From the NCBI RefSeq assembly GCF_023757625.1, contig NZ_JALGBZ010000003.1, positions 1 to 64,000 of the forward strand: a stretch of DNA of 64,000 bases, given 5' to 3'. How positions within the stretch are numbered: the stretch's first letter is position 1; each line of letters opens with the position of its first letter. Origin of the DNA: Halomonas sp. S3-1-1 (GTDB lineage: Bacteria; Pseudomonadota; Gammaproteobacteria; Pseudomonadales; Halomonadaceae). The notes beneath the pieces are model-generated. The model searched no databases. It saw only the letters and a program-made list of their open reading frames with translations, and was not told where the DNA came from. A program made the translations under genes and the position numbers. Positions 18,157-27,353 of the stretch are shown here, piece by piece.

Positions 18157-18783
18157 ATGTTTGATCCTTTCGATACCGAACACCTCGACAAGCGCGCCCT
18201 GCGCCGCGAGCTTCGCCGAAGGCGCCGTGCCTTGAGCGACGCCGAGCAGCAAACGGCGGCCACCTCGCTTTGTCAGCGCCTCAAGAAACTTCCCGAAATC
18301 CAGCGCGCCAGGCGCGTGAGCCTTTATCTGCCGGTCGGCGGCGAAATCGACCCAACCCCGCTACTTGGCTGGTTCCAAAAGCGTCGCGTGACGGTTTACC
18401 TGCCGGTGCTGCGCCCCTTGAGCCACAACGCGCTCTGGTTCGTGCGCTTTGACGATGACACCCCCATGGTCGAGAACCGCTTCGGCATTTCTGAGCCCTG
18501 CACACGCTTTGGCGCACGGCGCCAAAACCGGCTGCCCGCTTGGGCGCTGGATACGCTGATCGTGCCGCTGGTCGGCTTCGATGGCGAGGCCAACCGCATG
18601 GGCATGGGCGGCGGCTTTTACGACCGTACGCTCGCCTTCATGCGCCGCCCGGGCCCCAAGCCTGCACTGGTTGGCGTGGCCCACGCCTGCCAGCAGGTGA
18701 ATAAGCTCGAGGTCGAGCCCTGGGATATCCCGTTGGATGCGGTGGTGAGCGACCAAAATATCGTTCGCCGCAGCGGTGGCTGA
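18157..18783 (+). CDS. ygfA: 5-formyltetrahydrofolate cyclo-ligase
   Basis: Converts 5-formyl-THF to 5,10-methenyl-THF with ATP. The N-terminus KRALRRELRRRRRAL is the basic helix of the family. GGEIDPTPLL lies in the middle, and the signature MGMGGGFYDRTLAF is near residue 148. 208 residues is normal. It follows 6S RNA by only a few bases and is probably produced from a read-through transcript, as in E. coli where ssrS and ygfA are linked. Confidence 0.94.
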   Translation: MFDPFDTEHLDKRALRRELRRRRRALSDAEQQTAATSLCQRLKKLPEIQRARRVSLYLPVGGEIDPTPLLGWFQKRRVTVYLPVLRPLSHNALWFVRFDDDTPMVENRFGISEPCTRFGARRQNRLPAWALDTLIVPLVGFDGEANRMGMGGGFYDRTLAFMRRPGPKPALVGVAHACQQVNKLEVEPWDIPLDAVVSDQNIVRRSGG

Positions 18784-18801
18784 GTGCCTAATGAGCGCCA
18801 C

Positions 18802-18836
18802 AAAAAAAGGGCCGATCGCGCGATCGGCCCTTTTTT
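18802..18836. terminator. Bidirectional rho-independent terminator
   Basis: A perfect 22-base palindrome at 18809-18830 (GGGCCGATCGC and its complement) is flanked by seven A on the left and six T on the right. It can stop the cyclo-ligase transcript from the left and the small-protein transcript (18973-18875) from the right. Confidence 0.9.
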
Positions 18837-18874
18837 ATGTCGCGGTCAGCGCTAAGCGCGCCGCTTTGCAACGA

Positions 18875-18973
18875 TCAACTTCCTGCCAGTGCCTGTGCGT
18901 ATCCGGTGACCAGTACTCCCAACAAAAAGACGACCGTCAACGCCATTACTACGTCAGGCTTCTTACGCCGCAT
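18875..18973 (-). CDS. Predicted 32-residue single-span membrane protein
   Basis: A short gene of 33 codons including stop. The protein starts MRRKKPDVV, has an uninterrupted hydrophobic stretch from about residue 8 to 24 (MALTVVFLLGVLVTGY) and ends AQALAGS. The basic N-terminus and short tail suggest an inner-membrane peptide with N-in topology; a cleaved signal peptide is less likely because almost nothing would remain. GGAGA lies about six bases before the ATG. A promoter at 19099-19070 and the bidirectional terminator at 18830-18802 bracket it, making a complete monocistronic unit. I do not recognise a family. Confidence 0.7.
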   Translation of the reverse strand: MRRKKPDVVMALTVVFLLGVLVTGYAQALAGS

Positions 18974-19069
18974 GCCTTGTCTCCAACGTTTTTATGATGA
19001 CCGATGCCCTAAAGCCAGTCATCAACGCTTGTTTTCAAGGATGGCTGGCTTGACTAATTTTCAAAGCCG

Positions 19070-19099
19070 ACTATAGGGCCAATGGCGGGCTGCTGACAA
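19070..19099 (-). promoter_or_regulatory. Predicted promoter of the 32-residue protein gene
   Basis: On the minus strand TTGTCA (19099-19094) and TATAGT (19075-19070) are separated by 18 bases. The predicted start near 19063 leaves a leader of about 90 bases. Between 19100 and the ilvA stop at 19196 I see nothing else clear. Confidence 0.55.
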
Positions 19100-19195
19100 T
19101 AGCCAGCGGCCCACTTTTTTAATCATCCGATGGCGACCAATGCACCACAATGGCGCGGCAGGTGTGAACCAGAGGGTTGGTAAACGCTAACTCAC

Positions 19196-20710
19196 TCACG
19201 CCATGAAGAGCTTGTAGGCCGGATTGTCGCTCTCCTGCCAGTAGCGGTAGCCGATGGCGTCCAGATACTCGGCCACGTGGGTACGGTCGTCGGCGGGCAC
19301 CTGCATGCCGACCAGCACGCGCCCGTAGGCGGCGCCGTGATTGCGGTAGTGGAACAGCGAGATGTTCCAGTCGTGGGGCAGCTGGGTGAGAAAATTCATT
19401 AAAGCCCCCGGGCGCTCGGGAAACTCAAAACGGTAGAGCTCCTCTTCGAAGCGCTCGCTGGGGCGTCCGCCGCTCAAATGGCGAATGTGCAGCTTGGCGA
19501 GTTCGTTGTCGGTCAGATCCTCCACCGGATAGCCGGCTTCCACCAGCCGGTCGATGACGGCACGGCGGTCCTCGCCGCCGGGTTTGACCTGCACGCCGAC
19601 GAAGATGTGGGCCTCGTGATCATCGGCGTAGCGGTAACTGAACTCGGTGACCATGCGCCGGCCCAGCGCTCGGCAGAATTTCTTGAAGCTGCCGGGGGTC
19701 TCTTCGATGGTGACCGCCAGAATCGCTTCGCGCTGCTCGCCAAGCTCGGTGCGCTCGGCGATGTGCTGGAGCCGGTCGAAGTTGGTATTGGCCCCGGAGT
19801 TGATGCACAAAAGCGTCTGCCCTTCGACGCCGGTTTGCTGAACGTACTTTTTCAAGCCGGCCAGCGACAGCGCCCCGGAGGTTTCCGACACCGCCCGGGT
19901 ATCTTCGAAGATATCCTTCACCGCCGCGCAGATCTCATCGGTATTGACCGTGATGACGTCGTCGATCAGCGTTTTGGCCAGATTAAAAGGCACCTCGCCG
20001 ATCTGCGACACCGCTACGCCTTCGGCGAAGGTACCCACCTGGTCGAGCACCACGCGCTCGTTTGCCGCCAGCGCCGCCTTGAGGCAGGCGCTGTCTTCGG
20101 CCTCGACACCGATCACCTTGATATCCGGGCGCAGGTACTTAACGTAAGCCGCCACGCCCGCGATCAACCCGCCGCCGCCGACAGGCACAAAGATCGCGTC
20201 CAGCCGGCCGCTGTGCTGGCGCAAAATCTCCACGCCGATGGTGCCCTGACCCGCGACCACGTCGATGTCATCGAAGGGCGGAATGTAGGTGTAGCCGTGC
20301 TCGGCGATCAGCTCTTGGGCGTGGGCGGCGGCATCGGAAAAGGCGTCGCCCTTGAGTACCACGCGCGCCCCGCGCGAGCGCACGCCCTGCACCTTGATCT
20401 CCGGGGTGCTGCGCGGCATGACGATGGTCGCTTTGACACCCATCAGCTTCGCCGCCATGGCCAACCCTTGAGCGTGGTTGCCGGCGGAAGCGGCGATGAC
20501 GCCTTTCGCCTTCTGCTCCTCGGAAAGCTGGGCCATCTTGTTGTAGGCGCCGCGAATCTTGAACGAGTAGACCGGCTGCAGATCCTCGCGCTTAATCAAA
20601 ATCTGGTTGTGAAAGCGACGCGACAAAAAGGGAGCGGGTGAAATGGGCGTTTCGCAGGCCGCTTCGTAGACGCGGGCCTGGAGGATCTTTTTGACGGTAG
20701 CTTCGAGCAT
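19196..20710 (-). CDS. ilvA: Threonine dehydratase, biosynthetic
   Basis: PLP enzyme that deaminates threonine to 2-oxobutanoate, the first step towards isoleucine. PLP-binding Lys is in VYSFKIRGAYNK (about residue 55), the phosphate loop is VGGGGLIAG, and SAGNHAQGLAM is conserved. Two ACT-like regulatory domains occupy about residues 325-504, typical of the long isoleucine-inhibited enzyme. The ATG at 20710 (MLEATVKKIL) matches Pseudomonas N-termini; a TTG four codons upstream is less likely. It is divergent from rpiA, as in Pseudomonas. Confidence 0.95.
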   Translation of the reverse strand: MLEATVKKILQARVYEAACETPISPAPFLSRRFHNQILIKREDLQPVYSFKIRGAYNKMAQLSEEQKAKGVIAASAGNHAQGLAMAAKLMGVKATIVMPRSTPEIKVQGVRSRGARVVLKGDAFSDAAAHAQELIAEHGYTYIPPFDDIDVVAGQGTIGVEILRQHSGRLDAIFVPVGGGGLIAGVAAYVKYLRPDIKVIGVEAEDSACLKAALAANERVVLDQVGTFAEGVAVSQIGEVPFNLAKTLIDDVITVNTDEICAAVKDIFEDTRAVSETSGALSLAGLKKYVQQTGVEGQTLLCINSGANTNFDRLQHIAERTELGEQREAILAVTIEETPGSFKKFCRALGRRMVTEFSYRYADDHEAHIFVGVQVKPGGEDRRAVIDRLVEAGYPVEDLTDNELAKLHIRHLSGGRPSERFEEELYRFEFPERPGALMNFLTQLPHDWNISLFHYRNHGAAYGRVLVGMQVPADDRTHVAEYLDAIGYRYWQESDNPAYKLFMA

Positions 20711-20865
20711 GCGGATATCCAAACGGTGAAAAGACCCAAGGGCCGAGAGAAAAGCCTTTATTGGTAGCAGATCGCGCCCGGGCGCGTCCAGCGTTATAGG
20801 CGCGCATCAACACATCGCGCCAGAAACGCTATACTGGCGCCGCCCACCACTGCCCGGAGCCCTTC

Positions 20866-21537
20866 ATGACCCAGGACGAACTCAAAGCCGCCGTCGCCGA
20901 TGCCGCCATCGACGAAATCACCCCGCACCTTGAACGCACGACCGTGCTGGGGATCGGTACCGGCTCGACGGCGAATCTTTTCATCGACCGATTGAAACCG
21001 CTGCGCGACCGCTTTCGCGGCGCTGTGGCAAGCTCAGACGCCTCGAAAGCGCGCCTCGAGGCGCTCGGTATCGAGGTGTTCGAGCTTAACGAAGTGGGAT
21101 CGGTACCTTTCTATATCGACGGCGCCGACGAAGTGAACGCTCACTTTCACATGATCAAGGGCGGCGGCGCGGCGCTGACTCGCGAAAAGATCGTGGCCGC
21201 CTGCGCCGAGCGCTTCATCTGCATCGCCGACGGTTCCAAGCGCGTCGAGACGCTAGGGCACTTCCCGCTGCCCATCGAGGTCATTCCCATGGCGCGCTCT
21301 TACGTTGCCCGGGAACTAGTCAAGCTCGGCTTCGACCCGGTGTATCGCCAGGGCGTGGTGACCGACAACGGCAACCAAATCATCGACGGCTATGATCTAG
21401 CGATCGACGACCCGGTCGCGATGGAAACGCGCCTGAACGCCATCGTCGGCGTGGTCACTAACGGGCTATTCGCCGCCCGCGGCGCCGACGTGCTGCTGCT
21501 GGGCACCGACAAGGGCGTCGAGCGAAGCGAGCGCTAA
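20866..21537 (+). CDS. rpiA: Ribose-5-phosphate isomerase A
   Basis: Interconverts ribose 5-phosphate and ribulose 5-phosphate in the pentose phosphate pathway. [15 protein letters not shown] is near residue 27 and [20 protein letters not shown] is near 85 with the catalytic acids. REKIVAA and [18 protein letters not shown] follow. 223 residues is normal. GGAG lies before the ATG, and a TATACT hexamer at 20830 could be the -10. Confidence 0.96.
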   Translation: MTQDELKAAVADAAIDEITPHLERTTVLGIGTGSTANLFIDRLKPLRDRFRGAVASSDASKARLEALGIEVFELNEVGSVPFYIDGADEVNAHFHMIKGGGAALTREKIVAACAERFICIADGSKRVETLGHFPLPIEVIPMARSYVARELVKLGFDPVYRQGVVTDNGNQIIDGYDLAIDDPVAMETRLNAIVGVVTNGLFAARGADVLLLGTDKGVERSER

Positions 21538-21557
21538 CTCACCGGGCGCTCGTCGCC

Positions 21558-22868
21558 CTAAGAAAGCAGCACGTCGAGCCCTTCCAGCGTGCGCGAAAGC
21601 GACCCCTGATGGTCGCGGATGACGTCGACGCCCGCCTGTCCCCGCGCTTTCGCCAGGGCGGGGTCGCCCAGCAGCGCCGCGACCGCCACCCCCAGCGCCG
21701 CCGGTGTCTCGACCCGCTCCAGCGCTTTTGCCTCCAGAAGCGGCTCGGCCACGTCGATGAAGTTCTCAAGCGACGGCCCGCAGAGCACCGGCCGGCCCAG
21801 GGCGGCGGGTTCGAGTACGTTGTGCCCGCCAAGCTCAACCAGAGAGCCGCCCACGAACGCCGCATCCCCTGCTGCGTAGAGCGTGGCGAGCTCGCCCAAC
21901 GTATCGCCCAGGTAGACCTCGACGTCGTCAGAGATAGCGGCGTTCTCGCTTCGCCGCGCCGTCATCCAGCCTTCGCGCTGGCAAAGCTCGGCGACCTCTT
22001 CAAAGCGCTGAGGGTGGCGCGGCACAAGGATCAACAGCGCCCTGGAGAAGCGCTGGCGCACCGCCCTGTGGGCGCTCAGGACGAGTGTTTCTTCGCCGTC
22101 TCGGGTCGAACCCGCCACCCACACCGGACGCTCACTCTCACCAAACAGTGAGCGCTTACTATCCTCAGGACGACTTTCACTAACGGCAACGTCGAACTTG
22201 AGCGAGCCGACCACACTTGCGCGCTTGGGCGCGCCCAGGGCCTGGAAGCGGCGGGCGTCGGCGGCGGATTTTGCCGCCAGCCAGTCGACGTTATTCAGCG
22301 CGCCAGCCATCAGCGGGCGAATGCGCGCGTAGCGCGAAAACGCTCGCTCGGAGAGGCGCCCATTGACCACCGCTACCGGCACGCCGCGCCGGGCGCAGGC
22401 GTGCAGCAGGTTCGGCCAGAGCTCGGTTTCGAACATCAGCGCCATCGCCGGCGCTACGCGGGCGACAAAGCGCCGCGCCGCGCCGGGAAAATCCAGCGGT
22501 AGAAAGCGGTGGGCCAGCCGCGGCTTTAACGCATCCGTTTGAGCGTCGATCAGCGCCTGCGCCTGGCCGGCGCCGGTGGCGGTCATGGTAGTGATCAAGA
22601 GGCTGTGGTGCGGGTAGCGCGCCAGCAGCGCCTCGATCAGGGCTTTTGCGGCGCGCACCTCACCGACGGAGGCGCAGTGGAGCCAGATCCTTGGCGCGGG
22701 CGGAAGCGCGCCAAGGCCGAGGCCCAGGCGCTGGCGGCGCGGGTAAGTGAGCACTTGCTCACGCCAGATACGCCTAAAGATCAGAGGAGAGAGCGCGTAA
22801 AGCGCCGCCGAATAGAGTGCTCGCGCCAGCCGCTGTTTGGCTTTTGAGCCGGTCGGCGGCGTCGACAT
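21558..22868 (-). CDS. waaA: 3-deoxy-D-manno-octulosonic acid transferase
   Basis: Membrane-associated CMP-Kdo transferase that adds Kdo to the lipid A precursor. The N-terminal hydrophobic anchor ALYSAALYALSPLIFRRIW is followed by IWLHCASVGEVRAAKALIEA, the conserved acceptor loop. FETELWPNLLHAC lies in the middle and AFVGGSLVELGGHNVLEPAA at the C-terminal CMP-Kdo site. 436 residues is usual. The start overlaps the hldE stop by one base (TGATG). Its stop lies 20 bases from the rpiA stop, with no clear terminator between. Confidence 0.94.
   Translation of the reverse strand: MSTPPTGSKAKQRLARALYSAALYALSPLIFRRIWREQVLTYPRRQRLGLGLGALPPAPRIWLHCASVGEVRAAKALIEALLARYPHHSLLITTMTATGAGQAQALIDAQTDALKPRLAHRFLPLDFPGAARRFVARVAPAMALMFETELWPNLLHACARRGVPVAVVNGRLSERAFSRYARIRPLMAGALNNVDWLAAKSAADARRFQALGAPKRASVVGSLKFDVAVSESRPEDSKRSLFGESERPVWVAGSTRDGEETLVLSAHRAVRQRFSRALLILVPRHPQRFEEVAELCQREGWMTARRSENAAISDDVEVYLGDTLGELATLYAAGDAAFVGGSLVELGGHNVLEPAALGRPVLCGPSLENFIDVAEPLLEAKALERVETPAALGVAVAALLGDPALAKARGQAGVDVIRDHQGSLSRTLEGLDVLLS
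22148..22159. repeat. GTRAGYGCTYAC palindrome, copy 2 (inside waaA)
   Basis: GTGAGCGCTTAC inside the waaA coding sequence. It differs from the perfect palindrome at one position. Confidence 0.5.
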
Positions 22869-24298
22869 CAGCGCTCGCGCTCGAGGATGGTGCCGATCAT
22901 ACCGGAGGTGGAAACGCCGTCCTCGAAGCCGAGCACCTTCACTTCGCCGCCGTTGGCGAGCACCGCCTGGCTGCCGGCGATCTCGTCCACGCGGTAGTCG
23001 CCGCCCTTGACCAGAATGTCCGGCAGCACTTCTTCGATCAGCGCCTGCGGGGTGTCGTCGCTAAAGGGCACTACCCAGTCCACCGCGCCGAGCCCGGCCA
23101 GCACCTGCATGCGTCGCTCCAGCGGGTTGATCGGGCGCTTCTCGCCTTTTAAACGGCGAATGGAGGCGTCGTCGTTGACCGCGACGATCAGCCGGTCGCC
23201 CAAGCGCTTGGCCTGTTCCAGGTAGCTGACGTGGCCAGCGTGCAGAATATCGAAGCAGCCGTTGGTCATGACCACCCGCTCGCCGCGGCCGTGGGCGGCG
23301 CGTACGGCGTCGTAAAGCGCCGCTTTGTCGGTGACACCGAACTCAGCGGGCCGGTCGCCGTAGTGGGCGCGCGAAAGCTCCTCGACGCTGAGCGTGGCGG
23401 TGCCGGGCTTGGCGACGACGAGCCCGGCGCCCAGGTTGGCCAGCATCATCGCGTCCGGAAGTTCGCTGCCCGCCGCCAGCGCCAGCCCTAAAAGCGCGAT
23501 CACGGTGTCGCCGGCGCCGGTCACGTCGAACACTTCCTGCGCCCGGGTGGGCAAATGCAGGGCCGCATGATCGCGGCGAATCAGGGTCATGCCCTTTTCG
23601 CTGCGCGTTATCAAGAGTGCTTCGAGCTCGAGCTCGGCGCGCAGCGCCTCGCCCTGACGCTCCAGCGCCTCATCGGAATCGCACACCCCGGCCACCGCCT
23701 CGAACTCGCCCAGGTTGGGGGTGATCAGACTCGCCCCGCGGTATTTGGTGAAATCGACCCCTTTGGGGTCGATCAGCACCGTCTTGCCCAGCCGGTTGGC
23801 CATCTGGATCAGCTTCTCGACCTGGTTGAGCGTGCCCTTGCCGTAGTCCGAGAGGATCATCACGTCGGCATCCGCCAGCGCTCCCTCCACCCGCGTGAGC
23901 AGCTCGTCGGTGTCGGTACCGGCCAACGTCTGTTCGAAATCGAGGCGAATGAGTTGCTGGTTGCGGCTCATCACGCGCAGCTTGGTGATGGTGGGAAGCG
24001 CCTCACTTATCTGGAAGTGAGTGCTCACCCCGGCGTCAGTCAGCGCGTTTTGAAGCAGAGTGGCGTGCTCGTCACGGCCTACGACGCCGGCAAGTGATAC
24101 CTGGGCGCCGAGCGAGGCGACGTTGAGCGCGACGTTAGCCGCCCCGCCAGGGCGGTCGTCGGCGCCGTCCACGCGGACCACCGGCACCGGCGCCTCCGGG
24201 GAGATTCGCGAGGTGCTGCCGTGCCAGTAACGATCGAGCATGACATCGCCCACGACCAGCACGCGGGCGCGAGCAAGCGCGTTGAGATCAACTTTCAT
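22868..24298 (-). CDS. hldE: Bifunctional D-beta-D-heptose 7-phosphate kinase / heptose 1-phosphate adenylyltransferase
   Basis: Two steps of ADP-heptose synthesis for the LPS inner core. Residues 1 to about 315 are a PfkB-type kinase ([11 protein letters not shown] at the start, [18 protein letters not shown] with the catalytic Asp). Residues about 345-476 are a nucleotidyltransferase with [20 protein letters not shown] (HxGH) and [11 protein letters not shown]. 476 residues matches the fused enzyme. Its start overlaps the upstream glycosyltransferase gene by eleven bases, and it is coupled to waaA downstream. Confidence 0.96.
   Translation of the reverse strand: MKVDLNALARARVLVVGDVMLDRYWHGSTSRISPEAPVPVVRVDGADDRPGGAANVALNVASLGAQVSLAGVVGRDEHATLLQNALTDAGVSTHFQISEALPTITKLRVMSRNQQLIRLDFEQTLAGTDTDELLTRVEGALADADVMILSDYGKGTLNQVEKLIQMANRLGKTVLIDPKGVDFTKYRGASLITPNLGEFEAVAGVCDSDEALERQGEALRAELELEALLITRSEKGMTLIRRDHAALHLPTRAQEVFDVTGAGDTVIALLGLALAAGSELPDAMMLANLGAGLVVAKPGTATLSVEELSRAHYGDRPAEFGVTDKAALYDAVRAAHGRGERVVMTNGCFDILHAGHVSYLEQAKRLGDRLIVAVNDDASIRRLKGEKRPINPLERRMQVLAGLGAVDWVVPFSDDTPQALIEEVLPDILVKGGDYRVDEIAGSQAVLANGGEVKVLGFEDGVSTSGMIGTILERER
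24017..24028. repeat. GTRAGYGCTYAC palindrome, copy 3 (inside hldE)
   Basis: GTGAGTGCTCAC inside the hldE coding sequence. Confidence 0.5.
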
Positions 24299-25382
24299 TG
24301 GTAGGCCCCGTGATGGTGGGTCGGGTGTGTTCGAGCAGCGCGTCGAGCTTTTCGATCACGTCGTCGGTTCTGATCAGGTCCATGGCGTCGGCGTGACGCA
24401 CGCGCTGGCCCCAGCTCACCTCCCCCACCGATTTGTTCAGATAGGTACGCACCGCTTGGGGGTAGGCGTTGACTGCAAAATCGCGCCACAAGTAAGGGGC
24501 GGCGCGCTGCGGATTGGTCGTGGCGTAGAGCCCGAGGGTCGGTTTGCCCAGGGCGTTACCCATGTGCGCCGGGCCCGTGTCCGGGGCGATCACCGCGCGC
24601 GCCTCATCGATCAGCGCCAGCACCCCTTTCAAGGAGGTGGCGCCGATGGCGTTGACGACGCTGCCGGGCTGGCAGAGCGCCTCGATCGCGTCGCCCATTT
24701 CGCGCTCGGCGGCGCTGCCGCCGCCGGTCAGCACGCTTTTCAAGCCGTGGTGGGTAAAGGCGTGCTCGATGACGCTGGCATACCCTTTCACCGACCAGTT
24801 GCGAAAATTGCGCAGCCGCGGATTGCTGCAGGGATTGATGACCAGGTAAGGCGCCTCGCCGGCCAACGCACGCGCTTCCTGATAGGCGGTATCCGGGATG
24901 GCCAGATCCCACGTCAGATGGTCGTCGCTCACACCGAGTAGGCGGGCGAAGTCCATGAAGGAGTCGAGCACGTGGGGGTTGCTTCGCGGATTGATCTGGC
25001 GCTGGGTGAACCAGTGCTGAAAATCCTTCGCGCGGGCCTTGTCAAAGCCTACGCGCACCTTCGCCTTGAGCCCGAGCGACAGCACGCTTGCGCGAATCGC
25101 CTGCTGCATGTGCAAGAGCACATCAAAACGGGTATCGGCCAGCTCTCGCCAGATCCGGCGCATGCCAGCAAGACCGGTCGCCTTGTCGAAAACGACGAAC
25201 TCGACCCCGGACAGGCCCGCCAGTAGACTGTGCTCGCCTTTACCGATGATCCAGGTAATGCGCGCCTCGGGCCATTGGCGCTGCAGCGCGCGCACCGTGG
25301 GCACGAGATTGCATACATCGCCCAGCGCGGAAAGGCGCAGAATGGCAATATGACGAGGATCCTTGGGCAGAGAGGGCTTCAT
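24288..25382 (-). CDS. Glycosyltransferase family 9 (heptosyltransferase I-like)
   Basis: Cytosolic-face LPS core glycosyltransferase, probably transferring heptose from ADP-heptose. It starts [20 protein letters not shown], followed by [14 protein letters not shown]. The C-terminal donor-site region has [20 protein letters not shown] and [15 protein letters not shown]. 364 residues. First gene of a three-gene unit with hldE and waaA, whose products act in the same pathway, so a WaaC-type role is plausible but unproven. The ATG at 25382 shares bases with the divergent kdkA start (CATG). GGAG lies a rather long 13 bases upstream. Confidence 0.85.
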   Translation of the reverse strand: MKPSLPKDPRHIAILRLSALGDVCNLVPTVRALQRQWPEARITWIIGKGEHSLLAGLSGVEFVVFDKATGLAGMRRIWRELADTRFDVLLHMQQAIRASVLSLGLKAKVRVGFDKARAKDFQHWFTQRQINPRSNPHVLDSFMDFARLLGVSDDHLTWDLAIPDTAYQEARALAGEAPYLVINPCSNPRLRNFRNWSVKGYASVIEHAFTHHGLKSVLTGGGSAAEREMGDAIEALCQPGSVVNAIGATSLKGVLALIDEARAVIAPDTGPAHMGNALGKPTLGLYATTNPQRAAPYLWRDFAVNAYPQAVRTYLNKSVGEVSWGQRVRHADAMDLIRTDDVIEKLDALLEHTRPTITGPTNES

Positions 25383-26097
25383 GCGCTTAGCGGCACTCCA
25401 GCAAAAAAATTGGCTGATTCTACACGATGTGGATAGTTTAAGTGACGACGACGCGCCATACCAACCCGGGCCCGCGCTCTTCAACGGACAGGCGTGGCGC
25501 CGGGCGGGCCTGGTCACCGGCGAGGCCCCGGGGCGCGGCGAGAGCCTGTTTTTAAAGCACGGCGAGTCGCAGTGGGTGCTGCGCCCCTACCGACGCGGCG
25601 GGCTGGTCGCCCATCTGTGCCAAAAGCGCTATCTGTGGCTCGGCGCCGAGCGCACCCGCGCCTTTCGTGAACTGCGCCTGACCGCTGCGCTATATGATCA
25701 GGGCCTGCCGGTGCCCCGCCCGGTGGCCGCCGGGGTGAAGCGCGACGGTCTCGGCTACCAGGCGGCGCTGATCACGGTGCGCATCGAGGGTGCCCGGGCG
25801 CTGGCGTCGCGCCTGTCCGAGGCCAGCGCCAGCGATGCGCTGCTCGAGCGGGTGGGCGAGATGATCGCGCGCTTTCACCAGGCCGGGCTCGACCACGTCG
25901 ATCTCAACGCCCGCAATATCCTGATCGACGCCGAGGACGCGCCCTGGCTCATCGACTTCGACCGCTGCCGGTTTCGCCAACCCGGTAAATGGCAGACGGA
26001 CAATCTCGAACGGCTGGCGCGCTCGGTAGCCAAATTTAGCGCGGCGACCGATGCCGTGATGACCGCCATTTCCGCAGGCTACGCCAGGGCGTCGTAG
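25381..26097 (+). CDS. kdkA: 3-deoxy-D-manno-octulosonic acid kinase
   Basis: Phosphorylates Kdo of the inner core, as in Haemophilus and Vibrio. It has a small protein-kinase-like fold. FLKHGESQWVLRPYRRGG near residue 57 is the nucleotide-loop region. The catalytic loop AGLDHVDLNARNILID near 173 has the Asp and Asn of kinases, and PWLIDFDRCRF supplies the metal-binding Asp. 238 residues. The ATG at 25381 has GAGAGG upstream and overlaps the divergent glycosyltransferase start. The 3' end overlaps the next gene, on the other strand, by 19 bases. Confidence 0.9.
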   Translation: MRLAALQQKNWLILHDVDSLSDDDAPYQPGPALFNGQAWRRAGLVTGEAPGRGESLFLKHGESQWVLRPYRRGGLVAHLCQKRYLWLGAERTRAFRELRLTAALYDQGLPVPRPVAAGVKRDGLGYQAALITVRIEGARALASRLSEASASDALLERVGEMIARFHQAGLDHVDLNARNILIDAEDAPWLIDFDRCRFRQPGKWQTDNLERLARSVAKFSAATDAVMTAISAGYARAS

Positions 26098-27272
26098 TAA
26101 CCCATCAGGCGCTTGACGTGCTGTTTGTTGCTGAAATGGCGCTCTACCCGCGTGCGCGCCGCCGCCCCCATCGCTTGTCGGCGCGCATCGTCCTCGATGA
26201 GCGCGGCCATGGCGTCGCGCCAGGCTTCGACGTCGAAAGGCCCGACCAGCACGCCGGAGGCCTCGTCGACGAGTTCGGGCAGTGAGCCGGTGTTGGAGCC
26301 GACGATCGGCATCCCGCACGCCATGGACTCGATGATCGTCAGGCCAAACGCTTCGTTTTCCGAGGGAATGCACACCAGATCGAGCACCGGCAGGATCTCG
26401 GTGAGATCCGAGCGATGGCCCAAAAAGCGGATCCTGTCGGCAAGCGGTGTGCCGTCGATCATCTCGACAAGCGTTTGATAGAACTCCTCGGTGCCGCCGG
26501 AGGCGTAGTCGGTTCCACCAATCGAGACCGCGAAGAAGTCGAGCGTTTCCGGCAGCGCCAAAAGCGCCTTCACCCAGACGTCCTGCCCCTTGCCCGGCGT
26601 CACCCGCCCGGGCAGCCCGATCGCCACGGCTGATTCAGGGATACCGAGTTCGGCGCGCTTGGCGGCGATGCGCGCTTTGTCCGTTACCGGGTGATAGGTA
26701 TCGATATTGACGCCGTGGGGCAGGCAGATCACGCGCTCGCGCGGCACCGGCAGATTGTTGACGTTGCGTACATGAGTCGCCTTGCTGATGGAGAGTACGT
26801 AGTCGACGTTTCGATAGGCGAAGCGGTGATAGGGGCTTTTCTTGGCGCGCTGCCCGCCGACGTGATCGGTGTAGAGCACGCGAAGGCTTGGCAGCAAAAG
26901 TTTCAAAAGCGCGGTGAGGCGCAAGTCGCTGGACTTGTGGCAGTGGACGATGCGCACGTTTTCATCGATCAGCCAGCGGCGGATACGCCAGGCGTTTTTC
27001 AGCGCATCCAGGTTGCTCGAAAACGCCTTGAAGGCCACGCCGTGTCGCTGGAAGTAGGTTTCGATACGGGTCTGGCGCAGGCAGATGCCGATGACCTCGA
27101 CCCCTTCCGCGTTCAGATCCTCGATGACCCGGTCCACGTAGAGCTCCATGCCGCCCTTGCCGTCGGACATGCAAAGCTGCAGTACCTTTGCCGCTTTTCC
27201 ACTCGCCTGGTGGCCACCTTCTGTTTTTATACCTGCTGATTTTACACCTTCAGCTTCTACGCCCTTGGCCAT
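26079..27272 (-). CDS. Glycosyltransferase family 4 (GT-B fold)
   Basis: Retaining glycosyltransferase, probably of the LPS core. After an unusual 27-residue N-terminal extension, the catalytic part starts KVLQLCMSDGKGGMELYVDR. The donor domain has IGLPGRVTPGKGQDVWVKAL, and the C-terminal EX7E-like motif is PSENEAFGLTIIESMACGMP. The sugar and acceptor cannot be read. 397 residues, with a good GAGAAGG/GAGG ribosome binding region. It is convergent with kdkA (19-base overlap) and divergent from the next family 9 gene. Confidence 0.85.
   Translation of the reverse strand: MAKGVEAEGVKSAGIKTEGGHQASGKAAKVLQLCMSDGKGGMELYVDRVIEDLNAEGVEVIGICLRQTRIETYFQRHGVAFKAFSSNLDALKNAWRIRRWLIDENVRIVHCHKSSDLRLTALLKLLLPSLRVLYTDHVGGQRAKKSPYHRFAYRNVDYVLSISKATHVRNVNNLPVPRERVICLPHGVNIDTYHPVTDKARIAAKRAELGIPESAVAIGLPGRVTPGKGQDVWVKALLALPETLDFFAVSIGGTDYASGGTEEFYQTLVEMIDGTPLADRIRFLGHRSDLTEILPVLDLVCIPSENEAFGLTIIESMACGMPIVGSNTGSLPELVDEASGVLVGPFDVEAWRDAMAALIEDDARRQAMGAAARTRVERHFSNKQHVKRLMGYYDALA
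27207..27266 (-). repeat. Four degenerate 15-base repeats in a coding N-terminus
   Basis: On the minus strand, codons 3-22 of the glycosyltransferase form four five-codon units encoding KGVEA, EGVKS, AGIKT and EGGHQ. The stretch is more A/T-rich than its surroundings. Confidence 0.6.
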
Positions 27273-27353
27273 TACGCCTCGCCTTCTCTGTGCCGTTCAA
27301 CAAGTTATGCGTTGTCTTGTAGTATACAGGCTGCAATTAACGGGGTATTCACC

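Noticed and set aside
18776..19076. Plus-strand open frames over 70 codons downstream of the cyclo-ligase gene
   Set aside because: They cross the terminator, lack ribosome binding sites and have no membrane or family features; the minus-strand 32-codon gene explains the region better.
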